Positions 26,945 to 37,123 of a DNA stretch of 64,000 bases are shown piece by piece (within the stretch, counting starts at the first letter, position 1; the number at the start of each line of letters is the position of its first letter). A program made the translations under genes and the position numbers. Location of the stretch: assembly GCF_020781975.1 (NCBI RefSeq), contig NZ_JAJGNI010000002.1, positions 124,001 to 188,000 of the forward strand, given 5' to 3'. The notes below the pieces were generated by a model. It searched no databases and had not been told where the DNA came from. It saw nothing but the letters and a program-made list of their open reading frames with translations. The DNA comes from Microbacterium schleiferi. GTDB lineage: Bacteria > Actinomycetota > Actinomycetes > Actinomycetales > Microbacteriaceae.

Positions 26945-28263
26945 CGGAGGAGCCCTTCGTAGTGTCGCTGCTGCAGCTGTGCGTCGATCTGCTTCACGGT
27001 CTCAAGACCCACACCCACGATGATCAGGATTGAGGCACCGCCGAACGGGAAGTTCTGGTTCGCGCCGACCAGCGCCAGCGCGAACAGCGGAAGCAGAGCG
27101 ATCAGACCCAGGTACATCGAACCGGGAAGCGTGATGCGCGTGAGCACGTAGTCGAGGTACTCGGCAGTCGGGCGCCCCGCACGGATGCCGGGGATGAACC
27201 CGCCGTACTTCTTCATGTTGTCGGCGACCTCAACCGGGTTGAAGGTGATCGCGACGTAGAAGTAGGTGAACCCGACGATGAGCAGGAAGTACACGATCAT
27301 GTAGATCGGGCTGTCACCGTTGGTGAGGTTGTTGCTGATCCACACGACCCACGGGGCGGCGGTCTCCCCCGCGGCGGGCTGGTTGAACTGGGCGATGAGC
27401 GCCGGGATGTACAGCAGCGACGACGCGAAGATGACGGGCACAACACCGGCCATGTTGACCTTGATCGGGATGTACGTGTTGGTTCCGCCATAGGTGCGGC
27501 GGCCCACCATCCGCTTGGCGTACTGCACCGGGATGCGGCGCTGGGACTGTTCGACGAACACCACAAGGCCGACGACCACGATGCCGACGGCGACGACGAG
27601 CAAGAACGTCTCGAACCCACGCGACTGCCAGATCGCCCACAGCGAGGCCGGGAAGGCGGCAGCGATGGAAGTGAAGATGAGGATCGACATCCCGTTGCCG
27701 ATACCGCGCTCGGTGACGAGCTCGGCGAACCACATGATGAGGCCGGTACCTGCGGTCATCGTGATGATCATGAGCAACTGCGCCCACCACGCGTCGTTGG
27801 TCAGCAGCTGCTGGCACTCCGGCACGTTCGACGTTCCGAACAGCTGACCGCTGCGGGCAACGGTGACCAGGGTCGTCGACTGCAGGAGCGCGAGCGCGAT
27901 CGTCAGGTAGCGGGTGTACTGCGTGAGCTTGGCCTGCCCCGCCTGCCCCTCCTTGTAGAGCGCCTCGAAGTGCGGGATGACCACGCGCAGCAGCTGCACG
28001 ATGATCGTCGCGGTGATGTAGGGCATGACGCCCAGCGCGAAGATCGACAGCTGGAGCAGAGCACCACCGGAGAACAGGTTGACGAGAGCGAGCAGACCCT
28101 CAGTGCCGGTGGAGTCCCGCAGACACTGCTGTACGTTCGGGAAGTCCACGAACGGCGTCGGGACGTGCGCACCGAAGCGATACAGGGCGATGATGGCCAG
28201 GGTGAACCCGATCTTGCGACGAAGGTCGGGAGTGCGGAACACCCGCGCGATGGCGCTGAACAA
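26941..28263 (-). CDS. secY: Preprotein translocase subunit SecY
   Basis: 440 aa with ten membrane helices forming the Sec channel. Family marks include the N-terminal FRTPDLRRKIGFTLAIIALYRFGAHVPTP, the plug and TM2 region, FFVEQSQRRIPVQYAKRMVGRRTYGG-type cytoplasmic loop (FVEQSQRRIPVQYAKRMVG) and the C-terminal PGSMYLGLIALLPLFAL. It heads a secY-adk-map-dsbA-like series and is separated from rplO by a perfect terminator palindrome. Confidence 0.98.
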   Translation of the reverse strand: MFSAIARVFRTPDLRRKIGFTLAIIALYRFGAHVPTPFVDFPNVQQCLRDSTGTEGLLALVNLFSGGALLQLSIFALGVMPYITATIIVQLLRVVIPHFEALYKEGQAGQAKLTQYTRYLTIALALLQSTTLVTVARSGQLFGTSNVPECQQLLTNDAWWAQLLMIITMTAGTGLIMWFAELVTERGIGNGMSILIFTSIAAAFPASLWAIWQSRGFETFLLVVAVGIVVVGLVVFVEQSQRRIPVQYAKRMVGRRTYGGTNTYIPIKVNMAGVVPVIFASSLLYIPALIAQFNQPAAGETAAPWVVWISNNLTNGDSPIYMIVYFLLIVGFTYFYVAITFNPVEVADNMKKYGGFIPGIRAGRPTAEYLDYVLTRITLPGSMYLGLIALLPLFALALVGANQNFPFGGASILIIVGVGLETVKQIDAQLQQRHYEGLLR

Positions 28264-28322
28264 GAGGATTCCTCCAAGGGGGATGCCGACACGCTCGGGC
28301 GCGCCAACGTCCAGGCTAACCG

Positions 28323-28356
28323 AAAGAGGGGCCGGAGATATCTCCGGCCCCTCTTT
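28323..28356. terminator. Perfect 34-nt palindromic terminator between rplO and secY
   Basis: The strand reads AAAGAGGGGCCGGAGAT and then its exact complement ATCTCCGGCCCCTCTTT, giving an uninterrupted 34-nt palindrome with A and T runs at its ends: a textbook bidirectional intrinsic terminator. It separates the spc operon from secY, which therefore needs its own promoter or read-through. Confidence 0.9.
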
Positions 28357-28363
28357 CCAGGTA

Positions 28364-29059
28364 CTACTCTGCCGAGGCGGCGGTCGCGACCGACCCGCCG
28401 GCTGCGACGATCTTCTGCTCGGCCGAACCCGAAACCTTGTCGACGGTCACGGTGAGCTTGACCGAGATGTCACCGTCTCCGAGGACCTTGACCTTCTCGT
28501 TCTTGCGAACTGCACCCTTGGCCACGAGGTCACTCACGGTGACCTCTCCACCCTTCGGGTAGAGCTCAGCCAGCGTCGAGAGGTTCACGACCTGGTACTC
28601 CACGCGGAACGGGTTCTTGAAGCCACGGAGCTTCGGGGTGCGCATGTGCAGCGGCATCTGCCCACCCTCGAAACCGACCTTGACCTGGTAGCGGGCCTTC
28701 GTACCCTTGGTACCGCGGCCTGCGGTCTTACCCTTCGAACCCTCACCGCGGCCCACCCGAGTCTTCGCCGTGTTGGCGCCGGGGACCGGACGAAGGTGGT
28801 GCACCTTGAGCACACCGGGACGGGTCGCGGGTGCGACATCCTTCTTCGCTGCAGCCTTGGCCGGAGCCTTCTTGGCGGGAGCCGCCTTCTCGGCCGAGGC
28901 GTCGCTGTCAGCTGCGGCCTTGGCCGGAGCCTTGCGCGCAGGCGCCTTCTTCTCGGCGGGCGCGTCGGCAGCAGCCTTGGCCGGAGCCTTGCGGGCCGGG
29001 GCCTTCTTGGGCGCCGCGGCTACTGCTTCTGCAGCCTCGACGTTTTCGTTGTCTGCCAT
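28364..29059 (-). CDS. rplO: 50S ribosomal protein L15 with long histone-like N-terminal tail
   Basis: 231 aa against ~145-150 usual. Residues ~1-85 are an Ala/Lys/Pro tail with repeated [15 protein letters not shown] units, similar to histone H1 tails and to mycobacterial and streptomycete HupB-like tails. The canonical L15 begins at about [33 protein letters not shown]. The start is fixed by a 1-nt overlap with the rpmD stop, so the tail is translated as read. The tail's Lys/Ala repeats recur in S17 in the same operon. Confidence 0.96.
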   Translation of the reverse strand: MADNENVEAAEAVAAAPKKAPARKAPAKAAADAPAEKKAPARKAPAKAAADSDASAEKAAPAKKAPAKAAAKKDVAPATRPGVLKVHHLRPVPGANTAKTRVGRGEGSKGKTAGRGTKGTKARYQVKVGFEGGQMPLHMRTPKLRGFKNPFRVEYQVVNLSTLAELYPKGGEVTVSDLVAKGAVRKNEKVKVLGDGDISVKLTVTVDKVSGSAEQKIVAAGGSVATAASAE

Positions 29060-29244
29060 TAGTCGATCTCCTCAACCTTCACGAGGTGAGCGACGGTCTT
29101 GACGTAGCCGCGCGTCTGCGCGTCGTCGGGACGGACGACCGAGTCGCCGATCCGCTTGAGACCGAGCGAGCGCAGCGTGTCACGCTGGTTCTGCTTCTCA
29201 CTCACCTTGGACTTGACCTGGGTCACCTTCAGCCGAGCAGCCAT
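29059..29244 (-). CDS. rpmD: 50S ribosomal protein L30
   Basis: 61 aa: [37 protein letters not shown] small large-subunit protein. Its start and stop each overlap a neighbour by one base (rpsE and rplO), showing tight translational coupling. Confidence 0.97.
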   Translation of the reverse strand: MAARLKVTQVKSKVSEKQNQRDTLRSLGLKRIGDSVVRPDDAQTRGYVKTVAHLVKVEEID

Positions 29245-29954
29245 CAGGCACCTACCTTCTGTGCGGCCGTAGCCTCAGCTTCGGCACGAACGAGACGGGC
29301 CGGCGCGACCTGGTCGAAGTCAAGACCACGGCGCGCGGCAACCGAACGCGGTTCCTCGAGCTGCTGAAGAGCCTCGACCGTCGCGTGGACGATGTTGATC
29401 GTGTTCGAGGAGCCGAGCGACTTCGAGAGCACGTCGTGGATACCGGCGCACTCGAGCACCGCACGCACCGGACCACCGGCGATAACACCGGTACCGGCAG
29501 CTGCAGGACGCAGGAGCACCACGCCGGCTGCTGCCTCACCCTGCACGGGGTGCGGGATGGTGGATCCGGAGCGCGGCACGCGGAAGAAGTTGCGCTTGGC
29601 CTCCTCGACGCCCTTCGAGATCGCCAGAGGAACCTCACGGGCCTTGCCGTAGCCGACGCCGACCACACCGTTGCCGTCACCGACGACCACGAGGGCGGTG
29701 AAGCTGAAGCGACGTCCACCCTTCACGACCTTCGACACACGGTTGATGGTGACGACACGCTCCAGGAACTGGTTGTCGCCACGGTCACGCGAGTTGCGGT
29801 CACGGTTGGGGTTGCGCTCGCGGCTACCGCGACGCGGCTCGCGCTCGCGCTCGGTGGTCGCAGCAGTACCCTCGGCCGCAGTGGCATCGGCAGCCTGCTC
29901 GGTGCCCTCGGCAGTGGTCACGTCGTTCTCCACGGGGTTGTTGTTCTCGCTCAC
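29244..29954 (-). CDS. rpsE: 30S ribosomal protein S5 with charged N-terminal extension
   Basis: 236 aa. The core starts near [33 protein letters not shown] and includes [12 protein letters not shown] and [18 protein letters not shown]5 acts in mRNA unwinding and decoding fidelity. About 60 N-terminal residues are acidic, then Arg/Asn-rich ([19 protein letters not shown]). The start overlaps the rplR stop by 4 nt. Confidence 0.97.
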   Translation of the reverse strand: MSENNNPVENDVTTAEGTEQAADATAAEGTAATTEREREPRRGSRERNPNRDRNSRDRGDNQFLERVVTINRVSKVVKGGRRFSFTALVVVGDGNGVVGVGYGKAREVPLAISKGVEEAKRNFFRVPRSGSTIPHPVQGEAAAGVVLLRPAAAGTGVIAGGPVRAVLECAGIHDVLSKSLGSSNTINIVHATVEALQQLEEPRSVAARRGLDFDQVAPARLVRAEAEATAAQKVGA

Positions 29955-30310
29955 AGGTTCAGACCTCCTTCGCGGGCGCCGTCGGCGATAGCCGCGACAC
30001 GCCCCGCGTAGCGGTTGCCGCCACGGTCGAACACGACGTCGGCGACGCCGGCTGCCTTCGCACGCTCAGCGACGAGCTCGCCGACCTTGCGGGCCTTGGC
30101 GGTCTTGTCACCGTCGAACGACCGCAGGTCGGTTTCGAGGGTGGATGCCGAGGCCAGCGTGTGGCCCTTGCTGTCGTCCACGACCTGCACGAACACGTGA
30201 CGGGCAGAGCGGGTGACGACCAGGCGCGGACGCTCGGTGGTGCCGACGACCTTCTTGCGAAGACGGGTGTGGCGACGCGCGCGGGCGTCGGACTTCGTCT
30301 TGACGCTCAT
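29951..30310 (-). CDS. rplR: 50S ribosomal protein L18
   Basis: 119 aa: [34 protein letters not shown], ending in [19 protein letters not shown]. Binds 5S rRNA. It starts 2 bp after the rplF stop and overlaps rpsE by 4 nt. Confidence 0.97.
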   Translation of the reverse strand: MSVKTKSDARARRHTRLRKKVVGTTERPRLVVTRSARHVFVQVVDDSKGHTLASASTLETDLRSFDGDKTAKARKVGELVAERAKAAGVADVVFDRGGNRYAGRVAAIADGAREGGLNL

Positions 30311-30312
30311 GG

Positions 30313-30849
30313 TTACTTACCAGCCTTTCCGGCCTTGCGACGCACGACCTCGCCGGCGTAGCGGATGCCCTTGCCCTTGTAGGGCTCCGGCTTGCGAATC
30401 TTTCGGATGTTGGCAGCAACCTCACCGACGGCCTGCTTGTCGATGCCGCTCACGGTGACCTTGTTGTTGCCCTCGACCGTGAAGCTGATCCCGCTGGGCG
30501 GGTCGACGAGCACGGGGTGCGAGAAGCCGAGGGCGAACTCGATCGAGCTGCCCTTCTGGGCAACGCGGTAACCGGTGCCGACGACCTCGAGGCCCTTGGT
30601 GTAGCCCTGGGTCACGCCGATGATGTTGTTGTTGATCAGGGTGCGGGTCAGGCCGTGAAGCGACCGCGACTCGCGCTCGTCGTCGGGACGGGTGACGAGC
30701 ACCTGGCCCTCTTCGACCTTGACCTCGATGGGGCGCGCGACGGTCAGCGACAGCTCACCCTTCGGGCCCTTGACGGCGACATCCTGGCCCTCGACCGTAA
30801 TGGTCACGCCAGCGGGGATGTCGATGGGAAGACGTCCAATACGCGACAT
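30313..30849 (-). CDS. rplF: 50S ribosomal protein L6
   Basis: 178 aa: [20 protein letters not shown], the motif [20 protein letters not shown], and the C-terminal [25 protein letters not shown]. Contacts the sarcin-ricin region where GTPase factors bind. It lies 6 bp after rpsH. Confidence 0.98.
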   Translation of the reverse strand: MSRIGRLPIDIPAGVTITVEGQDVAVKGPKGELSLTVARPIEVKVEEGQVLVTRPDDERESRSLHGLTRTLINNNIIGVTQGYTKGLEVVGTGYRVAQKGSSIEFALGFSHPVLVDPPSGISFTVEGNNKVTVSGIDKQAVGEVAANIRKIRKPEPYKGKGIRYAGEVVRRKAGKAGK

Positions 30850-30855
30850 GTCAGA

Positions 30856-31254
30856 TCACCACACGTAGGCGAGGACTTCCCCACCCACGCCCTTCTGCTC
30901 GGCCTGACGGTCGGTGAGAAGACCGGAGGAGGTGGACAGGATCGCAACACCCAGTCCGCCGAGAACCGTGGGGATCTCGGTCGACTTTGCGTACACGCGA
31001 AGGCCGGGCTTCGACACGCGCTTGATGCCCGCGATCGATCGCTCCCGGTTCGGGCCGTACTTGAGGGTCATGGTCAGGGTCTGGCCCACGCGGGCATCCT
31101 CGACCGACCAGTCCGAGATGTAACCCTCTTGCTTGAGGATCTCGGCGATGTGGGTCTTGAGCTTGGAGCTCGGCAGCGACACGGAGTCGTGATGCGCCGA
31201 GTTCGCGTTGCGCAGCCGGGTCAGCATATCTGCGACCGGGTCTGTCATGGTCAT
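30856..31254 (-). CDS. rpsH: 30S ribosomal protein S8
   Basis: 132 aa: [33 protein letters not shown] and the C-terminal [21 protein letters not shown] 16S rRNA binder that also represses the spc operon in E. coli. The gene directly upstream is rplE, not rpsN. Confidence 0.98.
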   Translation of the reverse strand: MTMTDPVADMLTRLRNANSAHHDSVSLPSSKLKTHIAEILKQEGYISDWSVEDARVGQTLTMTLKYGPNRERSIAGIKRVSKPGLRVYAKSTEIPTVLGGLGVAILSTSSGLLTDRQAEQKGVGGEVLAYVW

Positions 31255-31350
31255 GGGGTTCTTCTTTCGTTCACCAGGTTTCGACGCCCGTTACGCGGAC
31301 GCCGACCTGTGGTGGTGATGCCCCGGAGGTCCCGGGACATCAAGAGTGGA
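31255..31350. other. 96-bp gap between rplE and rpsH where rpsN is expected
   Basis: No S14 frame with the CxxC or long-form signature can be read on either strand. The gap holds short GC-rich inverted segments only. The spc order otherwise is intact, so rpsN must be encoded elsewhere. Confidence 0.7.
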
Positions 31351-31941
31351 TCAGGCCTGCTGCTCGGTACCGCGGAACGGGAAGCCGAGGTGACGCAGCA
31401 GAGCGCGACCTTCGGCATCCGTCTTCGCCGACGTCACGATCGTGATGTCGAACCCGCGGACGCGGTCGATCTTGTCCTGGTTGATCTCGTGGAAGATCGA
31501 CTGCTCCTGCACACCGAAGGTGTAGTTGCCGTTGCCGTCGAACTGCTTGTCCGACAGGCCGCGGAAGTCACGGATGCGGGGCAGTGCCAGGCTCACGAGG
31601 CGGTCGATGAACTCCCACGCACGGTCACCGCGAAGGGTGACGTGCGCGCCGATGGCCTGACCCTCACGCAGCTTGAACTGCGCGATCGACTTGCGAGCCT
31701 TCGTGACGACCGGCTTCTGACCGGTGATCTTGGTGAGGTCGTCGACCGCACCATCGATCACCTTGCTGTCGCGAGCTGCCTCGCCGACACCGGTGTTCAC
31801 GACGACCTTGACCAGGCCAGGAATCTGCATGACGTTCGCGTAGCCGAACTCGTCCTGCAGCGCCTTCTTGATCTCGCCGTTGTACTTCTGCTTCAGGCGC
31901 GGCTGGATTTTGCCAGCGGGCGCAGCAGTGGTGGTGCTCAT
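31351..31941 (-). CDS. rplE: 50S ribosomal protein L5
   Basis: 196 aa, including [67 protein letters not shown] and a C-terminal [14 protein letters not shown]-type end ([14 protein letters not shown]). Binds 5S rRNA and P-site tRNA. It overlaps rplX by 1 nt. Confidence 0.98.
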   Translation of the reverse strand: MSTTTAAPAGKIQPRLKQKYNGEIKKALQDEFGYANVMQIPGLVKVVVNTGVGEAARDSKVIDGAVDDLTKITGQKPVVTKARKSIAQFKLREGQAIGAHVTLRGDRAWEFIDRLVSLALPRIRDFRGLSDKQFDGNGNYTFGVQEQSIFHEINQDKIDRVRGFDITIVTSAKTDAEGRALLRHLGFPFRGTEQQA

Positions 31942-32300
31942 CAGAGGTCCTTACCTGACTTCTTCGCATAGCGCACGCGAACCGTGCGCTTGACGCCGTC
32001 CTTGACCTGCTCCTCGACACGGTGGCCGACACGGGTCGGCTTCTTCGTCTCGGGGTCCACGACCTGGACGTTGGAGATGTGGATGGGCGCCTCGATCGTC
32101 TCGAGCCCGCCGGTCTTGGTGCCGCGCTGGGTCTGGCCAACGCGCACGTGCTTGGTGACGTAGTTCACGCCCTCGACGATCACGCGGTCCTGCTCGACAA
32201 GGACCTCGAGGACCTTGCCCTGCTTGCCGCGGTCACCGCCGCGCTCGGGCGTCGGGCCCGAGATGACCTGAACCAGGTCGCCCTTTTTGATGTTCGCCAT
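31941..32300 (-). CDS. rplX: 50S ribosomal protein L24
   Basis: 119 aa: [20 protein letters not shown] then [22 protein letters not shown], a KOW motif. An early assembly protein of the large subunit. It is 2 bp after rplN and overlaps rplE by 1 nt. Confidence 0.98.
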   Translation of the reverse strand: MANIKKGDLVQVISGPTPERGGDRGKQGKVLEVLVEQDRVIVEGVNYVTKHVRVGQTQRGTKTGGLETIEAPIHISNVQVVDPETKKPTRVGHRVEEQVKDGVKRTVRVRYAKKSGKDL

Positions 32301-32302
32301 GA

Positions 32303-32671
32303 TCAGATGACCTCCGGGGCCAGCGAGACGATCTTCATGAACTTCTTGTCACGAAGCTCACGGCCGACCGGCCCGAAGATGCGGGTGCCGCGGGGCTCCC
32401 CGTCGTTCTTCAGGATGACGGCGGCGTTCTCGTCGAACTTGATGTAGGAGCCGTCGGGACGACGGGTCTGCTTGACGGTGCGCACGATAACTGCCTTGAC
32501 GACATCGCCCTTCTTGACGTTGCCGCCGGGGATCGCGTCCTTGACGGTTGCCACGATGATGTCGCCGAGACCCGCGTAGCGACGGTTCGAGCCGCCCAGC
32601 ACACGAATGGTCAGCAGCTCCTTCGCGCCAGTGTTGTCCGCCACCTTGAGGCGGGATTCGTTCTGAATCAT
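32303..32671 (-). CDS. rplN: 50S ribosomal protein L14
   Basis: 122 aa: [65 protein letters not shown]. Highly conserved large-subunit protein at the bridge to 16S rRNA. It starts 4 bp past rpsQ. Confidence 0.98.
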   Translation of the reverse strand: MIQNESRLKVADNTGAKELLTIRVLGGSNRRYAGLGDIIVATVKDAIPGGNVKKGDVVKAVIVRTVKQTRRPDGSYIKFDENAAVILKNDGEPRGTRIFGPVGRELRDKKFMKIVSLAPEVI

Positions 32672-32675
32672 GAGA

Positions 32676-33095
32676 TCACTTCGCCTTCTCGAGGATCTCG
32701 ACCAGACGCCAGCGCTTGGTCGCGCTCAGCGGACGGGTCTCGTTGATGACGACCAGGTCGCCGACACCCGCGGTGTTCGCCTCGTCGTGCGCCTTCACCT
32801 TCGAGGTCCGGCGGATGACCTTGCCGTAGAGGGGGTGCTTCACGCGGTCCTCGACCTCGACGACGATCGTCTTGTCCATCTTGTCCGAGACGACATAGCC
32901 ACGGCGAGACTTGCGGTAACCGCGGGCGTTGGGGTCACGAACGTCGTGCTCGGAGTGCTCGTGGCCGGCCTCGACCGGAGCCTCGACAACGGCCTCCTCG
33001 GCAGCCTTCTTGGCCGGAGCCTTCTTGGCCGGAGCCTTCTTGGCGGGAGCCTTCTTGGCCGGAGCCTTCTCAGTGGTGTTCTCTGTGGTGGCCAT
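32676..33095 (-). CDS. rpsQ: 30S ribosomal protein S17 with Lys/Ala/Pro N-terminal tail
   Basis: 139 aa from the ATG at 33095, which overlaps the rpmC stop (TGATG); a GTG at 33098 adds one residue. The usual S17 (~85-90 aa) begins near [29 protein letters not shown]. The first ~48 residues hold four KKAPA repeats followed by an acidic stretch, similar to the tail on L15. Confidence 0.97.
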   Translation of the reverse strand: MATTENTTEKAPAKKAPAKKAPAKKAPAKKAAEEAVVEAPVEAGHEHSEHDVRDPNARGYRKSRRGYVVSDKMDKTIVVEVEDRVKHPLYGKVIRRTSKVKAHDEANTAGVGDLVVINETRPLSATKRWRLVEILEKAK

Positions 33096-33406
33096 CACTC
33101 AGCCTCCTCCTTGGCGGCGGCGTCGTCATCCGACTTCGCGGCCTTCGTCTTGCGAGCCTTGGTCGCCTTCTCGACGGGAGCGGGCGTGGCACGGATGCCG
33201 AGCTCGCGCTCGCGGATGACGGTGTACAGCCGCGCGATGTCGCGCTTGACCGCACGGATGCGGCCGTGGCTGTCGAGCTGGCCGGTGGCCGACTGGAAGC
33301 GCAGGTTGAACAGCTCTTCCTTGGCCTTGCGCAGCTCCTCGACCAGGCGCTGGTCTTCGAACGTGTCGAGCTCGCTCGGGGCGAGCGTCTTGGTGCCGAT
33401 CGCCAT
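33095..33406 (-). CDS. rpmC: 50S ribosomal protein L29
   Basis: 103 aa. Core [44 protein letters not shown] is unmistakable. About 30 C-terminal residues are a Lys/Ala then acidic extension. L29 sits at the tunnel exit next to L23. It overlaps both rplP and rpsQ. Confidence 0.97.
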   Translation of the reverse strand: MAIGTKTLAPSELDTFEDQRLVEELRKAKEELFNLRFQSATGQLDSHGRIRAVKRDIARLYTVIRERELGIRATPAPVEKATKARKTKAAKSDDDAAAKEEAE

Positions 33407-33825
33407 TACGCGTCGCCCTCCTCGCGCTTGATGATGCGTGCCTTCAGGGGCAGCTTGTGGATGGCACGGGTCAGGGCCTCACGAGCGAGCTGCTCGTTGA
33501 CGCCGGCGACCTCGAACAGGACGCGACCCGGCTTGACGTTTGCGACCCACCACTCCGGCGAACCCTTACCCGAACCCATGCGGGTTTCGGCAGGCTTCTT
33601 GGTCAGCGGACGGTCGGGGTAGATGTTGATCCACACCTTTCCACCACGCTTGATGTGACGGGTCATCGCGATACGAGCGGACTCGATCTGACGGTTGGTC
33701 ACGTAAGCGGGGGTCAGGGCCTGGATGCCGAACTCACCGAACGACACCTTCGTGCCACCGGTGGCCTGGCCATCGCGACCCGGGTGGTGCTGCTTGCGGT
33801 ACTTGACCTTGCGGGGGATGAGCAT
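33406..33825 (-). CDS. rplP: 50S ribosomal protein L16
   Basis: 139 aa: [77 protein letters not shown]. Positions the A-site tRNA elbow. It overlaps rpsC and rpmC by one base each. Confidence 0.98.
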   Translation of the reverse strand: MLIPRKVKYRKQHHPGRDGQATGGTKVSFGEFGIQALTPAYVTNRQIESARIAMTRHIKRGGKVWINIYPDRPLTKKPAETRMGSGKGSPEWWVANVKPGRVLFEVAGVNEQLAREALTRAIHKLPLKARIIKREEGDA

Positions 33826-34583
33826 TATGCCGACGCTCCTTCTGCGACCGGGGCCTCAGCGGCGCGGTTGTCGCGACGGGGGCCACGACGGTCACCACGC
33901 TCGCGCGCGGGCTTCTGGTTCGCCTGCTCGCGGGCCAGTTCCTTGTTGGTGAGGTCGCCCTTGTAGATCCAGACCTTCACGCCGATGCGGCCGAAGGTGG
34001 TCTTGGCCTCGTAGAAGCCGTAGTCGATGTTCGCGCGCAGGGTGTGCAGGGGCACACGACCTTCACGGTAGAACTCCGACCGGCTCATCTCCGCGCCGCC
34101 GAGGCGACCCGAGACCTGGATCCGGACACCCTTGGCGCCGGCACGCTGCGCGCCCTGCAGACCCTTACGCATGGCGCGACGGAATGCGACACGAGCAGAC
34201 AGCTGCTCGGCGATGCCCTGAGCGACCAGCTGAGCGTCGGCCTCGGGGTTCTTGACCTCGAGGATGTTCAGCTGGATCTGCTTGCCGGTGAGCTTCTCGA
34301 GGTCGGCGCGGATGCGCTCGGCCTCGGCGCCACGGCGACCGATCACGATGCCCGGGCGGGCGGTGTGGATGTCGACGCGGACGCGGTCACGCGTGCGCTC
34401 GATCTCGATGTTGCTGACACCGGCACGGTCGAGCTGCGTCTTCAGCAGTCGACGGATCTTGATGTCCTCGGCCACGTAGTCCGCGTAGCGCTGACCCGGC
34501 TTGGTCGAATCCGAGAACCACCGCGACACGTGGTCGGTGGTGATGCCCAGGCGGAAGCCGTACGGGTTGACTTTCTGTCCCAT
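33825..34583 (-). CDS. rpsC: 30S ribosomal protein S3
   Basis: 252 aa. [20 protein letters not shown], the KH-domain GXXG-type [13 protein letters not shown], and [25 protein letters not shown] are clear. S3 forms part of the mRNA entry channel helicase. The last ~35 residues are Arg/Asp-rich and low complexity. Confidence 0.98.
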   Translation of the reverse strand: MGQKVNPYGFRLGITTDHVSRWFSDSTKPGQRYADYVAEDIKIRRLLKTQLDRAGVSNIEIERTRDRVRVDIHTARPGIVIGRRGAEAERIRADLEKLTGKQIQLNILEVKNPEADAQLVAQGIAEQLSARVAFRRAMRKGLQGAQRAGAKGVRIQVSGRLGGAEMSRSEFYREGRVPLHTLRANIDYGFYEAKTTFGRIGVKVWIYKGDLTNKELAREQANQKPARERGDRRGPRRDNRAAEAPVAEGASA

Positions 34584-34978
34584 TACTTGCTCGCCTTCTT
34601 CTGGGTAGCGGGCGCGGTCTCAGCAACCTCGGGGGTCGCGAGGACAACCGTGATGTGGCTGGTGCGCTTCTTGATCTGGAATGCACGACCCTGCGCGCGC
34701 GGCTGGAACCGCTTGAGCGTCGTTCCCTCATCGACGTACGCGTTCTTGACGAACAGCGCACCCTCGTCGAAGTAGGTGCCCTCGTTGTCGGCCTTCACGC
34801 GAGCGTTCGCGATGGCCGAAGCGACCAGCTTGTAGATCGGCTCGCTCGCACCCTGCGGCGCGAACTTCAGGATTGCAAGGGCCTCTTCGGCCTGCTTGCC
34901 CTTGATGAGCGCGACGACACGACGAGCCTTCTGAGGGGTCACGCGGATGTGTCGCACGCGTGCGATGGACTCCACCAT
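34583..34978 (-). CDS. rplV: 50S ribosomal protein L22
   Basis: 131 aa: [23 protein letters not shown] and the tunnel-lining loop [24 protein letters not shown]. The loop reads normally, with no macrolide-type change visible. It overlaps rpsC by 1 nt and follows rpsS by 25 bp. Confidence 0.98.
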   Translation of the reverse strand: MVESIARVRHIRVTPQKARRVVALIKGKQAEEALAILKFAPQGASEPIYKLVASAIANARVKADNEGTYFDEGALFVKNAYVDEGTTLKRFQPRAQGRAFQIKKRTSHITVVLATPEVAETAPATQKKASK

Positions 34979-35003
34979 TTCTCTCTCCTCTTGCGCCCCC
35001 GCG

Positions 35004-35285
35004 TCAGCGGCGGCGGCCCTTCTTGTCGTCCTTCTCGTGGCCGCGGAAGGTGCGGGTGGGCGCGAACTCGCCCAGCTTGTGGCCGACCATGGTTTCGGTC
35101 ACGAACACAGGGATGTGCTTGCGACCGTCGTGCACGGCGATGGTGTGCCCGAGCATGGCCGGGATGATCATCGAGCGGCGCGACCAGGTCTTGATGACGT
35201 TCTTCGAACCCGATTCGTTCTGGGAGACGACCTTGCGAAGCAGGTGCTCGTCGACGAAGGGGCCCTTCTTGAGACTGCGTGGCAT
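35004..35285 (-). CDS. rpsS: 30S ribosomal protein S19
   Basis: 93 aa: [67 protein letters not shown]. Small-subunit head protein near S13. It follows rplB by 13 bp. Confidence 0.98.
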   Translation of the reverse strand: MPRSLKKGPFVDEHLLRKVVSQNESGSKNVIKTWSRRSMIIPAMLGHTIAVHDGRKHIPVFVTETMVGHKLGEFAPTRTFRGHEKDDKKGRRR

Positions 35286-35298
35286 CTTCTGTTCCTAC

Positions 35299-36138
35299 CT
35301 ACTTGCGCTTCTTGCCGGCCGTGCGGCGGCGGACGATGAGCTTGTCGCTTTCCTTGTTGGCGTGGCGCGTACGGCCCTCCGCCTGACCCCACGGGCTCAC
35401 GGGGTGACGACCACCAGAGGTCTTGCCCTCACCACCACCGTGCGGGTGGTCGACCGGGTTCATCGCGACACCGCGGACGGTCGGGCGCACGCCCTTCCAG
35501 CGCTTGCGGCCGGCCTTACCCCAGTTGATGTTCGACTGTTCGGCGTTGCCGACCTCGCCGATGGTTGCGCGGCAGCGTGCGTCGACGTTGCGGATCTCAC
35601 CCGAGGGCAGACGAAGCTGCGCGTACGGGCCGTCCTTGGCGACAAGGCGAACCGCTGCTCCTGCCGAGCGGGCCATCTTCGCGCCGCCGCCGGGGCGCAG
35701 CTCGATGGCGTGCACGACGGTACCGGTCGGGATGTTGCGCAGGGGCAGGTTGTTGCCGGGCTTGATGTCGGCCGAGGCGCCCGACTCCACGATGTCACCC
35801 TGCTGCAGCTTGTTCGGAGCGAGGATGTAACGCTTCTCGCCGTCGACGTAGTGCAGCAGCGCGATGCGCGCGGTGCGGTTGGGGTCGTACTCGATGTGCG
35901 CGACCTTGGCGTTGATGCCGTCCTTGTCGTTACGACGGAAGTCGATCACGCGGTACTGACGCTTGTGTCCGCCACCGATGTGACGCGTGGTGATGCGGCC
36001 CTGGTTGTTGCGGCCACCGGTCTTCGCGATGGGACGAAGGAGCGACTTCTCGGGCGTCGATCGGGTGATCTCAGCGAAGTCCGCCACCGACGAGCCGCGG
36101 CGACCGGGGGTCGTGGGCTTGTACTTGCGAATTGCCAT
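35299..36138 (-). CDS. rplB: 50S ribosomal protein L2
   Basis: 279 aa. [20 protein letters not shown] start, [23 protein letters not shown], and the peptidyl-transferase-proximal [21 protein letters not shown] with its conserved His. Needed for subunit joining. It follows rplW by 24 bp. Confidence 0.98.
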   Translation of the reverse strand: MAIRKYKPTTPGRRGSSVADFAEITRSTPEKSLLRPIAKTGGRNNQGRITTRHIGGGHKRQYRVIDFRRNDKDGINAKVAHIEYDPNRTARIALLHYVDGEKRYILAPNKLQQGDIVESGASADIKPGNNLPLRNIPTGTVVHAIELRPGGGAKMARSAGAAVRLVAKDGPYAQLRLPSGEIRNVDARCRATIGEVGNAEQSNINWGKAGRKRWKGVRPTVRGVAMNPVDHPHGGGEGKTSGGRHPVSPWGQAEGRTRHANKESDKLIVRRRTAGKKRK

Positions 36139-36162
36139 GTCTCTAGTCCTCTATCCCGACTG

Positions 36163-36462
36163 TCAGCCGACTGCCGTGAAGATGTCGATGGAGCCCGACT
36201 TCAGCGTGACGATGGCGCGCTTGGTGTCCTTGCGCTTGCCCATGCCGAAACGGGTGCGACGGGCCTTGCCGACGCGGTTGATCGTGTTGACCGACGCCAC
36301 CTTGACGCCGAAGATCTTCTCGATCGCGAGCTTGATCTCGGTCTTGGTCGCACGCGGGTCCACGAGGAACGTGTACTTGCCCTCGTCGATGAGCGAGTAG
36401 CTCTTCTCGGAGACGACCGGCTTCAGGATGATGTCGCGCGGGTCCTTGTTGACAGCGGTCAT
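36163..36462 (-). CDS. rplW: 50S ribosomal protein L23
   Basis: 99 aa: [35 protein letters not shown] and [24 protein letters not shown]. Docking site for trigger factor and SRP at the tunnel exit. Its ATG overlaps the rplD stop by 4 nt. Confidence 0.98.
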   Translation of the reverse strand: MTAVNKDPRDIILKPVVSEKSYSLIDEGKYTFLVDPRATKTEIKLAIEKIFGVKVASVNTINRVGKARRTRFGMGKRKDTKRAIVTLKSGSIDIFTAVG

Positions 36463-37121
36463 GCGGAGACCTCCTGGGTGGAGACGGTCTTCGACGCGAC
36501 GAACGCGTCGTAGGCAGCCTTGGTGAAGACGATGTCGTCCGAGACGAGCACGTCGTAGGCGTTGAGCTGGTCGACGTAGAGCACGTGCACGTACGCGAGG
36601 TTGCGGACGCTCAGGATGCTGGTCTCGTCGTCGCGGGTGACGACCACGAGCACGTTCTTCGCCGGGGCGAGGTTGCCGAGGACCGCGACAGCAGCCTTCG
36701 TGGACGGAGCGCCTTCGATGCCGAACGAGTCGACGATGTGCAGGCGGTCACCGCGAGCGCGATCGCTCAGCGCACCGAGGAGCGCGGCGGCGATCATCTT
36801 CTTGGGCGTGCGCTGGCCGTAGTCGCGGGGCTTGGGGCCGTGGACGATGCCACCACCGGTCATGTGCGGCGCGCGGATCGAACCCTGACGGGCGTTACCC
36901 GTGCCCTTCTGCTTGAAGGGCTTGCGACCGGCACCCGAGACCTCACCGCGACGCTTGGTCGAGTGTGTTCCCTGGCGAGCCGCGGCGCGCTGCGCAACGA
37001 CGACCTGGTGGATGAGCGGAATGTTCGTCTTGACGTCGAACAGGGCGGCGGGCAGCTCAACCGAGCCGGCCTTCTTGCCGTCAGCCTTGTGGACGTCGAG
37101 CGCGAGAGTCGAGTCAGCCAT
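36459..37121 (-). CDS. rplD: 50S ribosomal protein L4
   Basis: 220 aa: [63 protein letters not shown] spans the tunnel loop in the N-terminal half (quoted here only by its key blocks [12 protein letters not shown] and [13 protein letters not shown]). L4 also autoregulates the S10 operon in E. coli; whether that holds here is unknown. It is 2 bp after rplC. Confidence 0.98.
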   Translation of the reverse strand: MADSTLALDVHKADGKKAGSVELPAALFDVKTNIPLIHQVVVAQRAAARQGTHSTKRRGEVSGAGRKPFKQKGTGNARQGSIRAPHMTGGGIVHGPKPRDYGQRTPKKMIAAALLGALSDRARGDRLHIVDSFGIEGAPSTKAAVAVLGNLAPAKNVLVVVTRDDETSILSVRNLAYVHVLYVDQLNAYDVLVSDDIVFTKAAYDAFVASKTVSTQEVSA

Positions 37122-37123
37122 GA

